NCBI RefSeq assembly: GCF_019263585.2
Contig: NZ_JADQDF010000001.1
Span: 5,466,501 to 5,530,500 of the forward strand
Direction: 5' to 3'
DNA from: Pseudonocardia oceani
GTDB lineage: Bacteria; Actinomycetota; Actinomycetes; Mycobacteriales; Pseudonocardiaceae
Length of the DNA stretch: 64,000 bases
Shown here: piece after piece, positions 37,048 through 46,328 of the stretch
How positions within the stretch are numbered: position 1 is the stretch's first letter
Layout: each line of letters starts with the position of its first letter
Notes under the pieces: model-generated
Told to the model about the DNA's origin: nothing
Database searches by the model: none
The model's input: the letters and a program-made list of their open reading frames with translations, nothing else
Program-made: the position numbers and the translations under genes

Positions 37048-38141
37048 AGGCGCAGGTACCGGTCGGCCATGCGCGCGGGGGTGAACCGCCGGACGGCCTC
37101 GCTGCGGCAGTGCCCGCGGTCGAGGAGCTCCGCGCGGCCGACGGCGTCGGCCAGGGCGTCCTCGTCGCCGGGGTCGACGAGGACCCCGGTCCGGCCGTCC
37201 TCGACGAGCTCGGGCAGGCAGCCGCGCCGGAACCCGACGACCGGGACGCCCATCGCGAGGGACTCGACCACGGCGGTACCGCCGGGCTCCTCCCAGTCGA
37301 TCGGGAACAGGGCGGCCGCGGCGCCGCCGAGCACCTCGTCGCGCTCGCGCCCGCCGACGGTCCCGACCCAGCGCACCCGGCGGCCGTCGACGAGCGGGGC
37401 GACCTCCTCGCGGAAGTACCGGACGTCGGCGTTGTCGACCGGACCGGCGGCGGCGAGCGCCCCGGGGGTGTGGAACGGGCCGACGGGCCCGGCGAGGACG
37501 AGGTCGCGCCCGAGCCGGTGCGCGACCCGCGCGGCGACGTCCTGGCCCTTGTAGCGGGTGATCCGCCCGAGCACCACGAGGTGGCCGCGGTAGGGCACCT
37601 CCGGGGCCCGGCCGGCGAGCGGGGTGGCCAGGTGGACGTGCCCGACGCTCATCGCCCGCAGCGGCCGCGGTGCGGTCGTCAGCTGGTGGAAGGAGACGCC
37701 GTTGACCCACACCCGTCCGCCCCCGTCGACGTTGCCGTACAGGTCGGGGTGCTTGTGCAGGTCCCAGTGCAGCGTGTGCAGCACCGGTGGGGCGTCGGCG
37801 CCCAGCGCGGCGAGCACGGTGAGGCCGAAGGCCTCCTGGTGGTCGTGGACGAGGTCGATGTCGCCCCGGCGCACCCGGCAGGCCACGTGGTGCAGGTGCG
37901 CGGCGGCGATGCCCATCGACTGGTTGTAGGGGCGGGCGAGCTCGGCGAAGCGGCCCGCCGGGAACACCGCGACCCGCTCGTCGACCTCCACCTCCGAGTC
38001 TCCGACGGACGCGAGCACCACGCGCACCCCGCGGGCGCGCAGCGGCGGGATGAGCGTCGCCAGGACGTTCTCGATGCCGCCGTACCCGGGCGGGGGCACC
38101 GCGAGCCAGGGACCGGCGTTGACGAGCACGGTGAGGGCCAT
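36975..38141 (-). CDS. family 4 glycosyltransferase
   Basis: 388 residues, GT-B retaining glycosyltransferase. N-terminus P-P-P-G-Y-G-G-I-E-N-V-L-A (about 16) is the acceptor-domain glycine loop; donor domain V-L-G-R-I-T-R-Y-K-G-Q-D (about 190) and the E-x7-E motif region W-E-E-P-G-G-T-A-V-V-E-S-L-A-M-G-V-P-V (about 292). Probably transfers a hexose to a lipid or another sugar. Divergent from the Gfo/Idh gene, with an inverted repeat between; convergent and overlapping with the preceding gene. Confidence 0.88.
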   Translation of the reverse strand: MALTVLVNAGPWLAVPPPGYGGIENVLATLIPPLRARGVRVVLASVGDSEVEVDERVAVFPAGRFAELARPYNQSMGIAAAHLHHVACRVRRGDIDLVHDHQEAFGLTVLAALGADAPPVLHTLHWDLHKHPDLYGNVDGGGRVWVNGVSFHQLTTAPRPLRAMSVGHVHLATPLAGRAPEVPYRGHLVVLGRITRYKGQDVAARVAHRLGRDLVLAGPVGPFHTPGALAAAGPVDNADVRYFREEVAPLVDGRRVRWVGTVGGRERDEVLGGAAAALFPIDWEEPGGTAVVESLAMGVPVVGFRRGCLPELVEDGRTGVLVDPGDEDALADAVGRAELLDRGHCRSEAVRRFTPARMADRYLRLYREVLARSARSDRLRTVAGSSAG

Positions 38142-38151
38142 GGCCGTTGTT

Positions 38152-38178
38152 GCCCGTTTCGAGCACCCCGAAACGGGC
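38152..38178. promoter_or_regulatory. 10-bp inverted repeat between divergent genes
   Basis: GCCCGTTTCG, a 7-base loop, then CGAAACGGGC. Both arms are exact. It fills half of the 48-bp gap between the start codons of the glycosyltransferase and the Gfo/Idh gene, so it can act as an operator for both or as a leader hairpin. Confidence 0.6.
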
Positions 38179-38189
38179 TAGTCGGGCGC

Positions 38190-39173
38190 ATGAACCGCAG
38201 GTCAGAGCCTCGATCGCCCGGTTGCCGCGTCGGGTTCGTCGGAACGGGGGGCGTCGCCGTGCGCCATGCCACCGTCCTCGCCGGGTTCGACGACGCGGTG
38301 CTCGTGTCGGCCACCGACGCCGATCCCGCGCGGGCGGTCGCGTTCGCCACGACGTTCGGCACGGACGCCGCCCCCGACGTCGACGCGCTGCTGGCCCACG
38401 GGCTCGACGCGGTCTACGTGTGCGTGCCCCCGTTCGCGCACGGGCCGATCGAGGAGCGGCTGGCCGACGCCGGCGTCGCGGTGTTCGTGGAGAAGCCGCC
38501 CGCCGTCGACGAGCCCACCGCCGAGCGGCTCGCCGCGGGCTTCACCGCCGCCGGGACGACGACCCGGGTGGGGCTGCACTGGCGGGTCGGCGAGCCGGCG
38601 CTGCGGGCGCGCGCCCTGCTGGAGGGGCGGACCGTGCGGGTGGTGAGCGGCCGGTGGCTCGACACGCTGCCGCCGGTGCCGTGGTGGGGCGACCCCGCGC
38701 GGTCCGGCGGGCAGGTCGTCGAGCAGGCCGTGCACGTGCTCGACCTGGCCCGGTTCCTCGTCGGGGAGGTGGCCGAGGTGCAGGCGTTCGCCGGAGGTCC
38801 CGTCGAGGGCGGCGGCGTCGACGTCGCGACGGCGGCGGTGCTGCGCTTCGCCGGGGGTGCGGTCGGCACCCTGGCGACGACGTGCGCGCTCGACCGCAAG
38901 GACTCCGCCGCCCTGCAGATCGTCACCGACGACCTCGTCCTCGACGTCGGCGAGCGCCGCTTGGAGGTGCGCGAGAACGGTGCCACCACGCACCGCCCGT
39001 TCGACCCGGCGACCGCCCACCGGGCCGCCGACCGCGCCTTCCTCGACGCCGTCGCCGGGCACCCGCCCGCCGACGACCTGCCCGACCACGCCGAGGCGCT
39101 GCGCAGCCACCGCCTCGCCTGCGCGGTGAGCCGCTCCGCGCGGTCCGGCCGTCCCGAGCGGGTCCACCCGTGA
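38190..39173 (+). CDS. Gfo/Idh/MocA family oxidoreductase
   Basis: 327 residues. NAD(P)-binding start C-R-V-G-F-V-G-T-G-G-V-A (about 12), E-K-P-P-A-V-D-E-P-T (about 99), which holds the usual catalytic Lys-Pro, and a C-terminal sheet domain with G-G-Q-V-V-E-Q-A-V-H-V-L-D (about 172), with the family His. Substrates in this family are sugars, inositols and amino sugars. Coupled to the next gene by GTGA. Confidence 0.88.
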   Translation: MNRRSEPRSPGCRVGFVGTGGVAVRHATVLAGFDDAVLVSATDADPARAVAFATTFGTDAAPDVDALLAHGLDAVYVCVPPFAHGPIEERLADAGVAVFVEKPPAVDEPTAERLAAGFTAAGTTTRVGLHWRVGEPALRARALLEGRTVRVVSGRWLDTLPPVPWWGDPARSGGQVVEQAVHVLDLARFLVGEVAEVQAFAGGPVEGGGVDVATAAVLRFAGGAVGTLATTCALDRKDSAALQIVTDDLVLDVGERRLEVRENGATTHRPFDPATAHRAADRAFLDAVAGHPPADDLPDHAEALRSHRLACAVSRSARSGRPERVHP

Positions 39174-40267
39174 GCGCGTCCACCGACCGGGTGCTCGTCG
39201 TCGACCGTCCCGGGCACGCGGAGATCCGGCACCTGCCCCGGCCCGACGCGCCGGTCGTCGTCCAGACGCTGGCCAGCGGCGTGTCCGCGGGCACCGAGCT
39301 GAGCTTCTACACCGGCACGAACCCCGCCCTGCACGCCCGCTTCGACGCCGACCTCGGGCTGTTCCGCCGCGACGAACCCGCCACCGGCTACCCGGTGACG
39401 CGGCTGGGCTACATGGAGGTCGCCCGCATCACGGCGCTCGGGACCCCGGTGCCCGGCCTGGAGGTCGGCGCGACGGTCGCCATGACCTACGGCCACCGCA
39501 GCGGCTGGGCGGCCGACCCGGAGCGCGAGCGAATCGTCGCGCTCCCGCCCGACCTCGACCCCCTGCTCGGGATCTACGTCGCGCACATGGGCCCTATCTG
39601 CGCCAACGGCCTCCTGCACGCCGCCGCCGACCGGGTCGGCACGCAGGTCGCCTCCCTGGGCGACGGCGTGCGCGGGCTGCGCGTGGCCGTCGTCGGAGCG
39701 GGGGTGGTCGGGCTGCTGTGCGCGCTGTTCGCCCGCCACCACGGTGCCGCCGAGGTCGTGGTCGTCGACCCCACCCCGGGGCGCCGCGCCGCCGCGGCCG
39801 CCCTGGGCGCCGACGTCCTCGACCCCGACGCCGGCGACCCGGCCCTGGAGCTCAAGCGCCGCTGGCGCCACGGCCCGGGTGACCGTGGCGCCGACGTCGT
39901 CCTGCAGTGCCGCGGCCGCTCCGCCGCCCTCGCGACGGCGCTGCGGCTGTGCCGGCCGCAGGCCACCGTCGTCGACCTGGCGTTCTACGGCGACGACGCC
40001 GCCGCGGTGCGCCTGGGCGAGGAGTTCCACCACAACGGCCTGGGCATCCGGTGCGCCCAGATCGGCCGGGTGCCCCGCGGCACGGCCCCGGGGTGGGACC
40101 GCGACCGGCTGTCCGCGGAGACCGTCGACCTGCTGCGGGCGCACGGGGCGGCCGTCCGCGAGCACCTCGTCACCGACGTGCTGCCGCTCGACGCCGCCCC
40201 CGCCCTCTACGACGACCTGCAGCGCCGCGCCCGGCCGGTGCTGCAGGCCGTGCTCTCACCCTGCTGA
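39170..40267 (+). CDS. medium-chain dehydrogenase/reductase, zinc ligands not obvious
   Basis: 365 residues. The N-terminal part has L-A-S-G-V-S-A-G-T-E-L-S-F-Y-T-G, the family form seen in BchC-like and sugar dehydrogenases with Ser-Ala-Gly-Thr-Glu in place of the catalytic Cys motif. The cofactor fold is V-A-V-V-G-A-G-V-V-G-L-L-C-A (about 171). Glu in G-T-E may be the zinc ligand. Forms an operon with the Gfo/Idh gene; together with the divergent glycosyltransferase it suggests modification of a sugar or cyclitol. Its stop codon lies inside a 17-bp tandem repeat. Confidence 0.82.
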   Translation: MSASTDRVLVVDRPGHAEIRHLPRPDAPVVVQTLASGVSAGTELSFYTGTNPALHARFDADLGLFRRDEPATGYPVTRLGYMEVARITALGTPVPGLEVGATVAMTYGHRSGWAADPERERIVALPPDLDPLLGIYVAHMGPICANGLLHAAADRVGTQVASLGDGVRGLRVAVVGAGVVGLLCALFARHHGAAEVVVVDPTPGRRAAAAALGADVLDPDAGDPALELKRRWRHGPGDRGADVVLQCRGRSAALATALRLCRPQATVVDLAFYGDDAAAVRLGEEFHHNGLGIRCAQIGRVPRGTAPGWDRDRLSAETVDLLRAHGAAVREHLVTDVLPLDAAPALYDDLQRRARPVLQAVLSPC

Positions 40268-40305
40268 CCCCGGCACTCTGCTGACCCCGGCACCCTGCTG
40301 ACCCC
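40261..40305. repeat. 17-bp tandem repeat at a gene end
   Basis: CTGCTGACCCCGGCACT occurs as two near-perfect copies and a partial third. The TGA of the dehydrogenase is inside the first copy, and each further copy carries TGA in the same context. It fills the 39-bp gap to the convergent hydantoinase gene. Confidence 0.9.
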
Positions 40306-40306
40306 C

Positions 40307-42598
40307 TCACCGCGCCGACCGCACCCCGACGTGGTCCACGTGCAGCGCCGGCACCACCGCCGAGTACAGCGCGGTCGCGCACCCGGGGCAGGTGTACTGG
40401 CGGAACACCACCGGGTCGTCGACGTAGTCGGTCGGGTCGGCCAGCATCTGCGGACCGGCGTCGGTGGTCGGGCCCTCGTGCAGCGCGAGGTCGAGACTCC
40501 CGGGCTCGCCCAGGTGCTCGCCGCAGTGCCGGCAGCCCACCACGGTGCGGCCGTCCTCGGTGACCTCGACGAGGTTGTCGTCGAGCCGCCGCCCCGCGGT
40601 GGTGTCGATCTTCGAGCCGCTCGACGGGGAGGAGGACCGCTCCCGCCGGACCGTGCGCAGCCGCTCCCGCTCGTCGGCCGTCGCCCCCGCGTCGACGGCG
40701 CCGTCGCGGACGACCACGCCGTAGACCGCCCGGGCCGCCGCGGCGGTGATCTTCTCCTCACGAAGGTCGCGGACGACGGCGTCGGGCTCGCGGTGCAACG
40801 GGTCGCCGTAGCCGCCCCCGCCCTGCCACGTCATCGCGAGCACCTCGCCCGGCGCGAGGTAGCTCGACGCGTAGTTCTGGCCGATCTCCAACGTGTCGCT
40901 GACCTCGTCGAGCGAGGACGGCATCGTCCCGGCGGCGAGCAGCTCGGCGACCCGGCTCTGCCGCGCGACGACGTCGAGCCCGCTGTTGCCGGGGTGCCCG
41001 CCGGACAGGCCGGCGTTCTGGGCCACCGCCTTGCCCGCCGACGCGAGCACGAGGCCCATCGGCAGCGAGGTGCCGTGCGGGGTGATCGCCACCGACGCCC
41101 CGACCCCGCCGCGGTGGCGCCCCGGGCCGCCGGAGTCGGGCTCCTCGCGGCGCCACAGCGTGAGGACCGGATAGAGGAACTCGGTCATCTCGACGTCGGG
41201 GATGCGGCCCATCGGGATGCAGAACAGGCCGCCGGTGTCGATGCCGTCGGCGTGCGGGCGCGCGCCGTAGCCGCCGGCCATCGGCTCCATGATGATGTTG
41301 AGGAACGGCACCGGCTGCTCGCCGCGCTGGTCGAGGCCCGCGATGACGGCGGTGTCCCACGTGCCGCAGCACGTCGCCTGGACGTTGCGGCCCAGCTCCA
41401 GCGAGCGGTCGAGCATCTGCGCGAGGCACTCGGCCACGAGGCTGCCCGTCAGCCAGGCCGGGCCGATCGGGCCGCGTCCGACGGCGGCGGGGAACGTCGC
41501 GTTGTTGAGCGTGCCCTCCTCGGTGACGAGGTCGAAGCAGCGCATCAGCCCGCCCGCCGACCACGGGATGTCACCGGCCAGGATCGGCAGCAGCGCGAGC
41601 ATCACCCCGCCGCGCATCCCGGCGTAGGTGCAGTTGACGACGCCGGACTGCGGGTCGGTGCCCGTGAAGTCGAACGTCAGGTGGTCGCCGGTCTTCGTCG
41701 TCGTCAGCGTGATCCTGTGCAGCCCGCGGTCGCCCTCGTGGGACTGGTCCTGGTAGCCCGTGGCGCTCCACGACCCGTCGGGCAGCGAGGCGAGCTTGTC
41801 GCGCAGCCGGTGCTCGGCGTCGCCCATCATCCGCTTCATCACGGCCTTGACCGTGTCGGCGCCGTACTGCGCGATGAGCGCGAGGATCCGCTCCCGGCCG
41901 ACGTTGTTGGCGCCGACCTTGGCCCGCAGGTCCAGACCCACGAGCATCGGGACGCGCGAGCGGCGCACCCAGACGTCGGCGACGTCGCGCTGGAGCTGGA
42001 AGTCGCGCACGACCTTGACCGGCGGCGTGGGCAGCGACTCGGAGAACACGTCCTGCGCCGCGGGGGAGAAGGAGCCCAGCCCGACGCCGCCGAGGTCGGG
42101 CTCGTGGCAGATCGCGCTGGTCCAGGCGAACAGCTTCCCCTCGTGAAAGACCGGCTGGTAGACCATCGTGTCGTTCTGGTGCAGCCCGCCGCCGACCCAC
42201 GGGTCGTTGGTGAGGAACATGTCGCCCTCGGCAATGCCGGGGTTGGCGGCGCGGTGGCGCAGCGTCCAGTAGATCGCCAGGTCGACGGCGCCGACGAGCA
42301 TCGTGTTGTAGAGCCCGACCTGCACCTCCTGGCCGACCTCGTCGCTGATGGCGAAGTCGAAGTCGTTGGCGTCGGTGACGATCGGCGAGCCGGACATGCG
42401 CTTGAGCGCCTCGCCCATCTCGTCGGTGACCGACCACAGGCGGTGCCGGACGACCTCGTAGGTGAGCGGGTCGAGGCCGTCGATCTGCTCCTGCGTGACG
42501 GTGTGGGTCGCGAGCGTCGACGGCAGCGAGCGCTGCAGCTCGTCGGGGTCGACGGGACGGCTGGAGAAGACCTCCGAGCCGGGGATGGGCATGGTCAC
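40307..42598 (-). CDS. hydantoinase B/oxoprolinase family protein fused to a Zn-ribbon tail
   Basis: 763 residues with the GTG start (ATG 6 bp later is possible). Residues about 30-620 are HyuB-like: D-P-L-T-Y-E-V-V-R-H-R-L-W, G-D-M-F-L-T-N-D-P-W-V-G-G-G-L-H-Q-N-D, D-F-T-G-T-D-P-Q and G-G-G-G-Y-G-D-P. Family members form ATP-dependent hydantoinases or acetone/acetophenone carboxylases with a HyuA subunit. The last 90 residues carry C-R-H-C-G and C-P-G-C-A, a zinc-binding pair that resembles the small gamma subunit of acetone carboxylase, here fused. GTG overlaps the stop of HyuA (GTGA). Confidence 0.88.
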   Translation of the reverse strand: MTMPIPGSEVFSSRPVDPDELQRSLPSTLATHTVTQEQIDGLDPLTYEVVRHRLWSVTDEMGEALKRMSGSPIVTDANDFDFAISDEVGQEVQVGLYNTMLVGAVDLAIYWTLRHRAANPGIAEGDMFLTNDPWVGGGLHQNDTMVYQPVFHEGKLFAWTSAICHEPDLGGVGLGSFSPAAQDVFSESLPTPPVKVVRDFQLQRDVADVWVRRSRVPMLVGLDLRAKVGANNVGRERILALIAQYGADTVKAVMKRMMGDAEHRLRDKLASLPDGSWSATGYQDQSHEGDRGLHRITLTTTKTGDHLTFDFTGTDPQSGVVNCTYAGMRGGVMLALLPILAGDIPWSAGGLMRCFDLVTEEGTLNNATFPAAVGRGPIGPAWLTGSLVAECLAQMLDRSLELGRNVQATCCGTWDTAVIAGLDQRGEQPVPFLNIIMEPMAGGYGARPHADGIDTGGLFCIPMGRIPDVEMTEFLYPVLTLWRREEPDSGGPGRHRGGVGASVAITPHGTSLPMGLVLASAGKAVAQNAGLSGGHPGNSGLDVVARQSRVAELLAAGTMPSSLDEVSDTLEIGQNYASSYLAPGEVLAMTWQGGGGYGDPLHREPDAVVRDLREEKITAAAARAVYGVVVRDGAVDAGATADERERLRTVRRERSSSPSSGSKIDTTAGRRLDDNLVEVTEDGRTVVGCRHCGEHLGEPGSLDLALHEGPTTDAGPQMLADPTDYVDDPVVFRQYTCPGCATALYSAVVPALHVDHVGVRSAR

Positions 42599-44736
42599 GA
42601 CGGGCTCCCGACGGTGGAGGTGGGCCGGACGGCGGAGGTGGGCCGGAGGGTGAGGTTGCCGAGGCGGTCGACGGTGCCGGTGGTGCCGCCGGGCACGACC
42701 ACGGTCGTCGTCGGCACCTCGACGATCGCCGGTCCGGTGAGGACGTGGCCCGCGCGCAGCCTGCGGTAGTCGTAGATCGTGGTGTCGACGTAGCCGGTGG
42801 CGGCGTCGAGGCACACCGGGCGGCTGCCGGCGACCGCGTCGGACGGGTCGGGGGAGTCGGCGACGCCCGTCTCGGGCAGCTCGGGCGAGAACGGCAGCCG
42901 GCCCACGCCCCGCACGCGGAACGTGATGGCCTGGATGCCGGCCTCGCGGAATCCGGCCTCGGCACCGTAGAGGGCGGCGTAGCGCTCCTCGAACGCCGCC
43001 GCCGCGGCCTCGACCGCGGCCGTGTCGAGCGACCCGCCCGGCACCGGCGCGGTGACCTCGGCGAGCTGCATCGTGTAGCGCATGTCGATCTCGCGGTGCA
43101 GCTCCACCGCGGAGAACGACACGCCCTGGCGGTCGAGGCCGTCGCGGACGCGCTGCTCGAGCTCGGCGAAGTTGCGCTCGGCCCGCTGCGGGTCGAACGG
43201 CACGACGGTGGGGTCCGACAGCTCGGCCGCGAGGACGATGTCCGACGCCGCGAGCCCGAACGCCGAGAACGCCGATGCCACCGGGCCCAGCGGCACGACG
43301 ACCTCCTCGACGCCCACCTCGGCGGCGTAGCGCGCGCAGTGCGCGGGCCCGGCGCCGCCGAACGCGTAGAGGACGAACCCGCGCGGGTCGTGCCCGGCCT
43401 CCACGACGGACTTGCGCAGCAGGTCGCCGGTCTGCGCGTTCTGGATCGCGTGGATCGCGGCGGCGGCCTCCTCGACCGAGAGGCCCAGCGGCTTCGCGAT
43501 CTGCGTGTCGATCGCCTGGCGGGCCAGCTCCAGCGACAGCGGCTTGCGCCCGCCGAGCAGGCCGCGCTCGGTGAGGATGCCCAGCACGAGGTTGGCGTCG
43601 GTGTTGGTCGGCTCGGTGCCGCCCTGGCCGTAGCAGGCGGGCCCGGGCACGGCCTGCGCGCTGCGCGGCCCGATCCGCAGGTTGCCGCCGGCGTCGAGCC
43701 AGGCGATCGCCCCGCCGCCCGAGCCGATGGCGTCGACGCGCAGGGTGGGCACGTTGACCGGGTGGTGGTTGATGATCGTCGTGGTGTCGCGGACGGGCTC
43801 GCCGTCGACGACCAGGCCGGCGAGGAACGTCGTCCCGCCGACGTCGGTCGAGATGATGTTGCGGTGGCCGAGCTGGCGGCCCAGCTGCACCGACCCGACG
43901 ACGCCGCCGGTGAGCACCGAGCCGACGGTCGAGATCGCCGCGGCCGGGGCCTGCGCGGCCGCGACGGCGCCGCCGTTGCTCTGCATCACCAGCAGCGGAC
44001 CGGCGAGGCCCCGCGCGCGCAGGGCGTCCTCGAGCGTCGTGAGGTAGTCGCGCAGGCCGGGCCCGATCTGCGTGCTCATGATCGTCGTCGCGTTGCGGGA
44101 GAACTCGCGGATGCGCGGGCTGACCTCGCTCGACAGCGCGACGAAGACGTCCGGGTCCTGCTCGGCGACCAGCTCGCGCAGGCGCTGCTCGTGGGCGGGG
44201 TTGCGGAAGGACCAGAGCAGGGAGATCGCGATCGCGCGGACGCCGTCGTCGAGCAGGGCGCGGATCGCGGCGCGGGCGCCGTCCTCGTCGAGGGCGACGA
44301 TCACGGTGCCGTCGCGGTCGATGCGCTCGGTGACCTCCAGCGCGTGCCGCTTGGGCAGCAGGTGGTGGCCCTTGTCCTGCTCCAGCACGTGCTGCAGCTC
44401 GTGGGGGGAGCGGCCGAGGTAGCGGCCCTCGACGTTCATGATGAAGATCGAGTCGCGGTGCCCCTTGGTGGTCAGGAACCCGACCGGCGGCACGTTGCCC
44501 ATCACCAGCGCGTTGAGCGAGGAGGTGGTGCCGTGCGCGATGTGGTGGGTGTCGGCCAGCATCTCGGGCAGCGTCCGGCCGATCTGCTCGGCGAGCAGCC
44601 CGAGGACGTCGAGCACACCCCGGGAGTAGTCGGGCGGGGTGGAGGGCGACTTCGCGGCGACCACCGTGCCGGAGTCGTCGTCCAGCACGGCGTCGGTGAA
44701 CGTGCCGCCCACGTCCACGCCGATGACATAGGTCAT
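42595..44736 (-). CDS. hydantoinase A/acetone carboxylase beta-like protein
   Basis: 713 residues. It begins M-T-Y-V-I-G-V-D-V-G-G-T-F-T-D-A-V, the ATP-binding phosphate-1 loop of the HyuA fold, and has H-G-T-T-S-S-L-N-A-L (about 68), S-T-D-V-G-G-T-T-F (about 298), G-S-G-G-G-A-I-A-W (about 342) and A-F-G-G-A-G-P-A-H (about 457). With the HyuB partner it would couple ATP hydrolysis to carboxylation, or to opening of a cyclic amide. Leftward operon facing the monooxygenase operon across a 113-bp promoter region. Function within the locus is inferred, not shown. Confidence 0.9.
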   Translation of the reverse strand: MTYVIGVDVGGTFTDAVLDDDSGTVVAAKSPSTPPDYSRGVLDVLGLLAEQIGRTLPEMLADTHHIAHGTTSSLNALVMGNVPPVGFLTTKGHRDSIFIMNVEGRYLGRSPHELQHVLEQDKGHHLLPKRHALEVTERIDRDGTVIVALDEDGARAAIRALLDDGVRAIAISLLWSFRNPAHEQRLRELVAEQDPDVFVALSSEVSPRIREFSRNATTIMSTQIGPGLRDYLTTLEDALRARGLAGPLLVMQSNGGAVAAAQAPAAAISTVGSVLTGGVVGSVQLGRQLGHRNIISTDVGGTTFLAGLVVDGEPVRDTTTIINHHPVNVPTLRVDAIGSGGGAIAWLDAGGNLRIGPRSAQAVPGPACYGQGGTEPTNTDANLVLGILTERGLLGGRKPLSLELARQAIDTQIAKPLGLSVEEAAAAIHAIQNAQTGDLLRKSVVEAGHDPRGFVLYAFGGAGPAHCARYAAEVGVEEVVVPLGPVASAFSAFGLAASDIVLAAELSDPTVVPFDPQRAERNFAELEQRVRDGLDRQGVSFSAVELHREIDMRYTMQLAEVTAPVPGGSLDTAAVEAAAAAFEERYAALYGAEAGFREAGIQAITFRVRGVGRLPFSPELPETGVADSPDPSDAVAGSRPVCLDAATGYVDTTIYDYRRLRAGHVLTGPAIVEVPTTTVVVPGGTTGTVDRLGNLTLRPTSAVRPTSTVGSPS

Positions 44737-44788
44737 GACTCACGCTCCTTCGCGGAGACGGCCGCAGTGAGCTGCGGTCCTGACGGTT

Positions 44789-44805
44789 GCGTAGACTATT
44801 CAACG
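44789..44805. promoter_or_regulatory. CGTAGA operator candidate at the divergent promoter
   Basis: GCGTAGACTATTCAACG, followed by GTCTGCG, sits between the HyuA and monooxygenase genes in an AT-richer patch. CGTAGAC and GTCTGCG form an imperfect inverted repeat. CGTAGA recurs in the promoter at 49446, suggesting one regulator (the TetR at 48731) for both. Confidence 0.45.
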
Positions 44806-44849
44806 TCTGCGAAAGTAGTCAAGGACGTCATCGATCCGAGGAGGAACGC

Positions 44850-46328
44850 ATGCAGCCACGCCGGGTAGCGGTGCTCGGGGGTGGGCCCGGCGGGCTCTAC
44901 GCCGCCCGCCTGCTCAAGCTGGCGCAGCCCGCCTGCGAGGTCGTCGTGCACGAGCAGGGCGACCGCGAGACCACGTTCGGCTTCGGCGTCGGGCTGGCGG
45001 CGGGCACGCAGCGCAAGCTCGAGGCCGCCGACGCCGACACTCTGCGCGACATCCAGGCCGCGGGCCGCCGCCACGACATGACGATGGAGGTCGGCGGCGC
45101 GGTCGCCCGCGTGCGCAACGACAACCTCATCGGCATCGCCCGCACCGAGCTCCTCGACGTGCTCCAGCGCCACGCCGAGAAGGCCGGCGTGCAGCTCGAG
45201 TACGGCTCCCGGCGCACCGCCGACGACCTGGACGCCGACGTGGTCGTCGCCGCCGACGGCGTCGGCAGCGCCACCCGCGAGGCCGGGGACTTCGGGACGG
45301 ACGTCGAGACCGGGCGCGGGCTCTACCTCTGGTGCGGCGCGGCCTTCGCGCTCGACGACGCCGTCTTCGCGCCCGTCGACACCGAGCACGGCACGTTCGT
45401 CACCCACGCCTATCCCTACTCGCCCGACCGCAGCACGTTCCTGGTCGAGACCGACGAGGCGACGTGGCGGGCGGCCGGGTTCGAGGTCCCGGACCTGGAT
45501 GCGGACGGCACCGACGCCCGTTCCCTCGACCACCTCGCCGCCGTCTTCGCCGGGCACCTGCGCGGCCACGCGCTGATCGGCAACCGCACCCGCTGGACGC
45601 GGTTCCGCACCGTCCGCTGCGACCGCTGGTCCGACGGGCGCATCGTGCTGCTCGGCGACGCCGCCCACACCGCGCACTTCTCCATCGGCTCGGGCACCAA
45701 GCTCGCGATGGAGGACGCGATCGCGCTGGTCACGGCCCTGGGGGAGGAGGACGGCGCGGCCGCCGCGTTCGTCCGGTACGAGGCCGAGCGCCGTCCGGCC
45801 GTCGAGCGGCTCCAAGAGCTGGCCCGGCGCAGCCGCCTGTGGTGGGAGTCGTTCCCCTCGCGCACCCACCTGCCGGTGGAGCGGCTGATGGTGTCCTACA
45901 TGACCCGGGCGGGGAACGTGCCGCTCGACCGGTTCGCCGAGACCAGCCCCGACGTGGTCGGCGCCGCGCTCGCGCAGTACGCGGGCGCCGCGCCGGTGGT
46001 GCCCGACGACGTGACGGGCTGGGTGCTCGACCACGCGGCCGACCCGCCCGCAGTCGGTGCGGCGGAGACCGTCGTCGACGCCGTCGTGGAGGACCCGTGG
46101 GGCCGCGAGGCCGACGCCGTCGTGGCCGGGAGCACCGGGTCCGGGGCGGTGCGGGTCGTCGGCCCGCCGGACCGGCCCGCGCTGCTCACCCGGCTCGACC
46201 TGGCCGAGCGGCTGCGCCTGGAAGCGGGTGCCGTCGTGACGGTCGAGGGCCCGCCGGAGCTGCGCGACGACCTCGCCGCCGGGCTGGTCAGCGGCCGCGC
46301 CGACCGCGTGGCGCTGGTGGCGTCGTGA
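44850..46328 (+). CDS. FAD-dependent aryl-CoA-type monooxygenase (second copy)
   Basis: 492 residues. L-G-G-G-P-G-G-L-Y (about 9), F-G-F-G-V-G-L-A-A-G-T (about 42), V-V-A-A-D-G-V-G-S-A (about 131) and L-L-G-D-A-A-H-T-A-H-F-S-I-G-S-G-T-K (about 265). It has the same architecture as the enzyme at 18812, with clearly diverged sequence. The flavin domain is followed by about 110 residues ending L-V-S-G-R-A-D-R-V-A-L-V, again like the last strand of an old-yellow-enzyme barrel. It probably hydroxylates the CoA ester made by the following ligase. ATG with GAGGAGGAACGC upstream; stop overlaps the next GTG. Confidence 0.86.
   Translation: MQPRRVAVLGGGPGGLYAARLLKLAQPACEVVVHEQGDRETTFGFGVGLAAGTQRKLEAADADTLRDIQAAGRRHDMTMEVGGAVARVRNDNLIGIARTELLDVLQRHAEKAGVQLEYGSRRTADDLDADVVVAADGVGSATREAGDFGTDVETGRGLYLWCGAAFALDDAVFAPVDTEHGTFVTHAYPYSPDRSTFLVETDEATWRAAGFEVPDLDADGTDARSLDHLAAVFAGHLRGHALIGNRTRWTRFRTVRCDRWSDGRIVLLGDAAHTAHFSIGSGTKLAMEDAIALVTALGEEDGAAAAFVRYEAERRPAVERLQELARRSRLWWESFPSRTHLPVERLMVSYMTRAGNVPLDRFAETSPDVVGAALAQYAGAAPVVPDDVTGWVLDHAADPPAVGAAETVVDAVVEDPWGREADAVVAGSTGSGAVRVVGPPDRPALLTRLDLAERLRLEAGAVVTVEGPPELRDDLAAGLVSGRADRVALVAS

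Noticed and set aside
40307-44803. One continuous minus-strand frame joining HyuA and HyuB regions as a 1498-residue protein
   Set aside because: Only the HyuB part is in this frame with real sequence; HyuA is in another frame, and its stop overlaps the HyuB GTG. They are two coupled genes.
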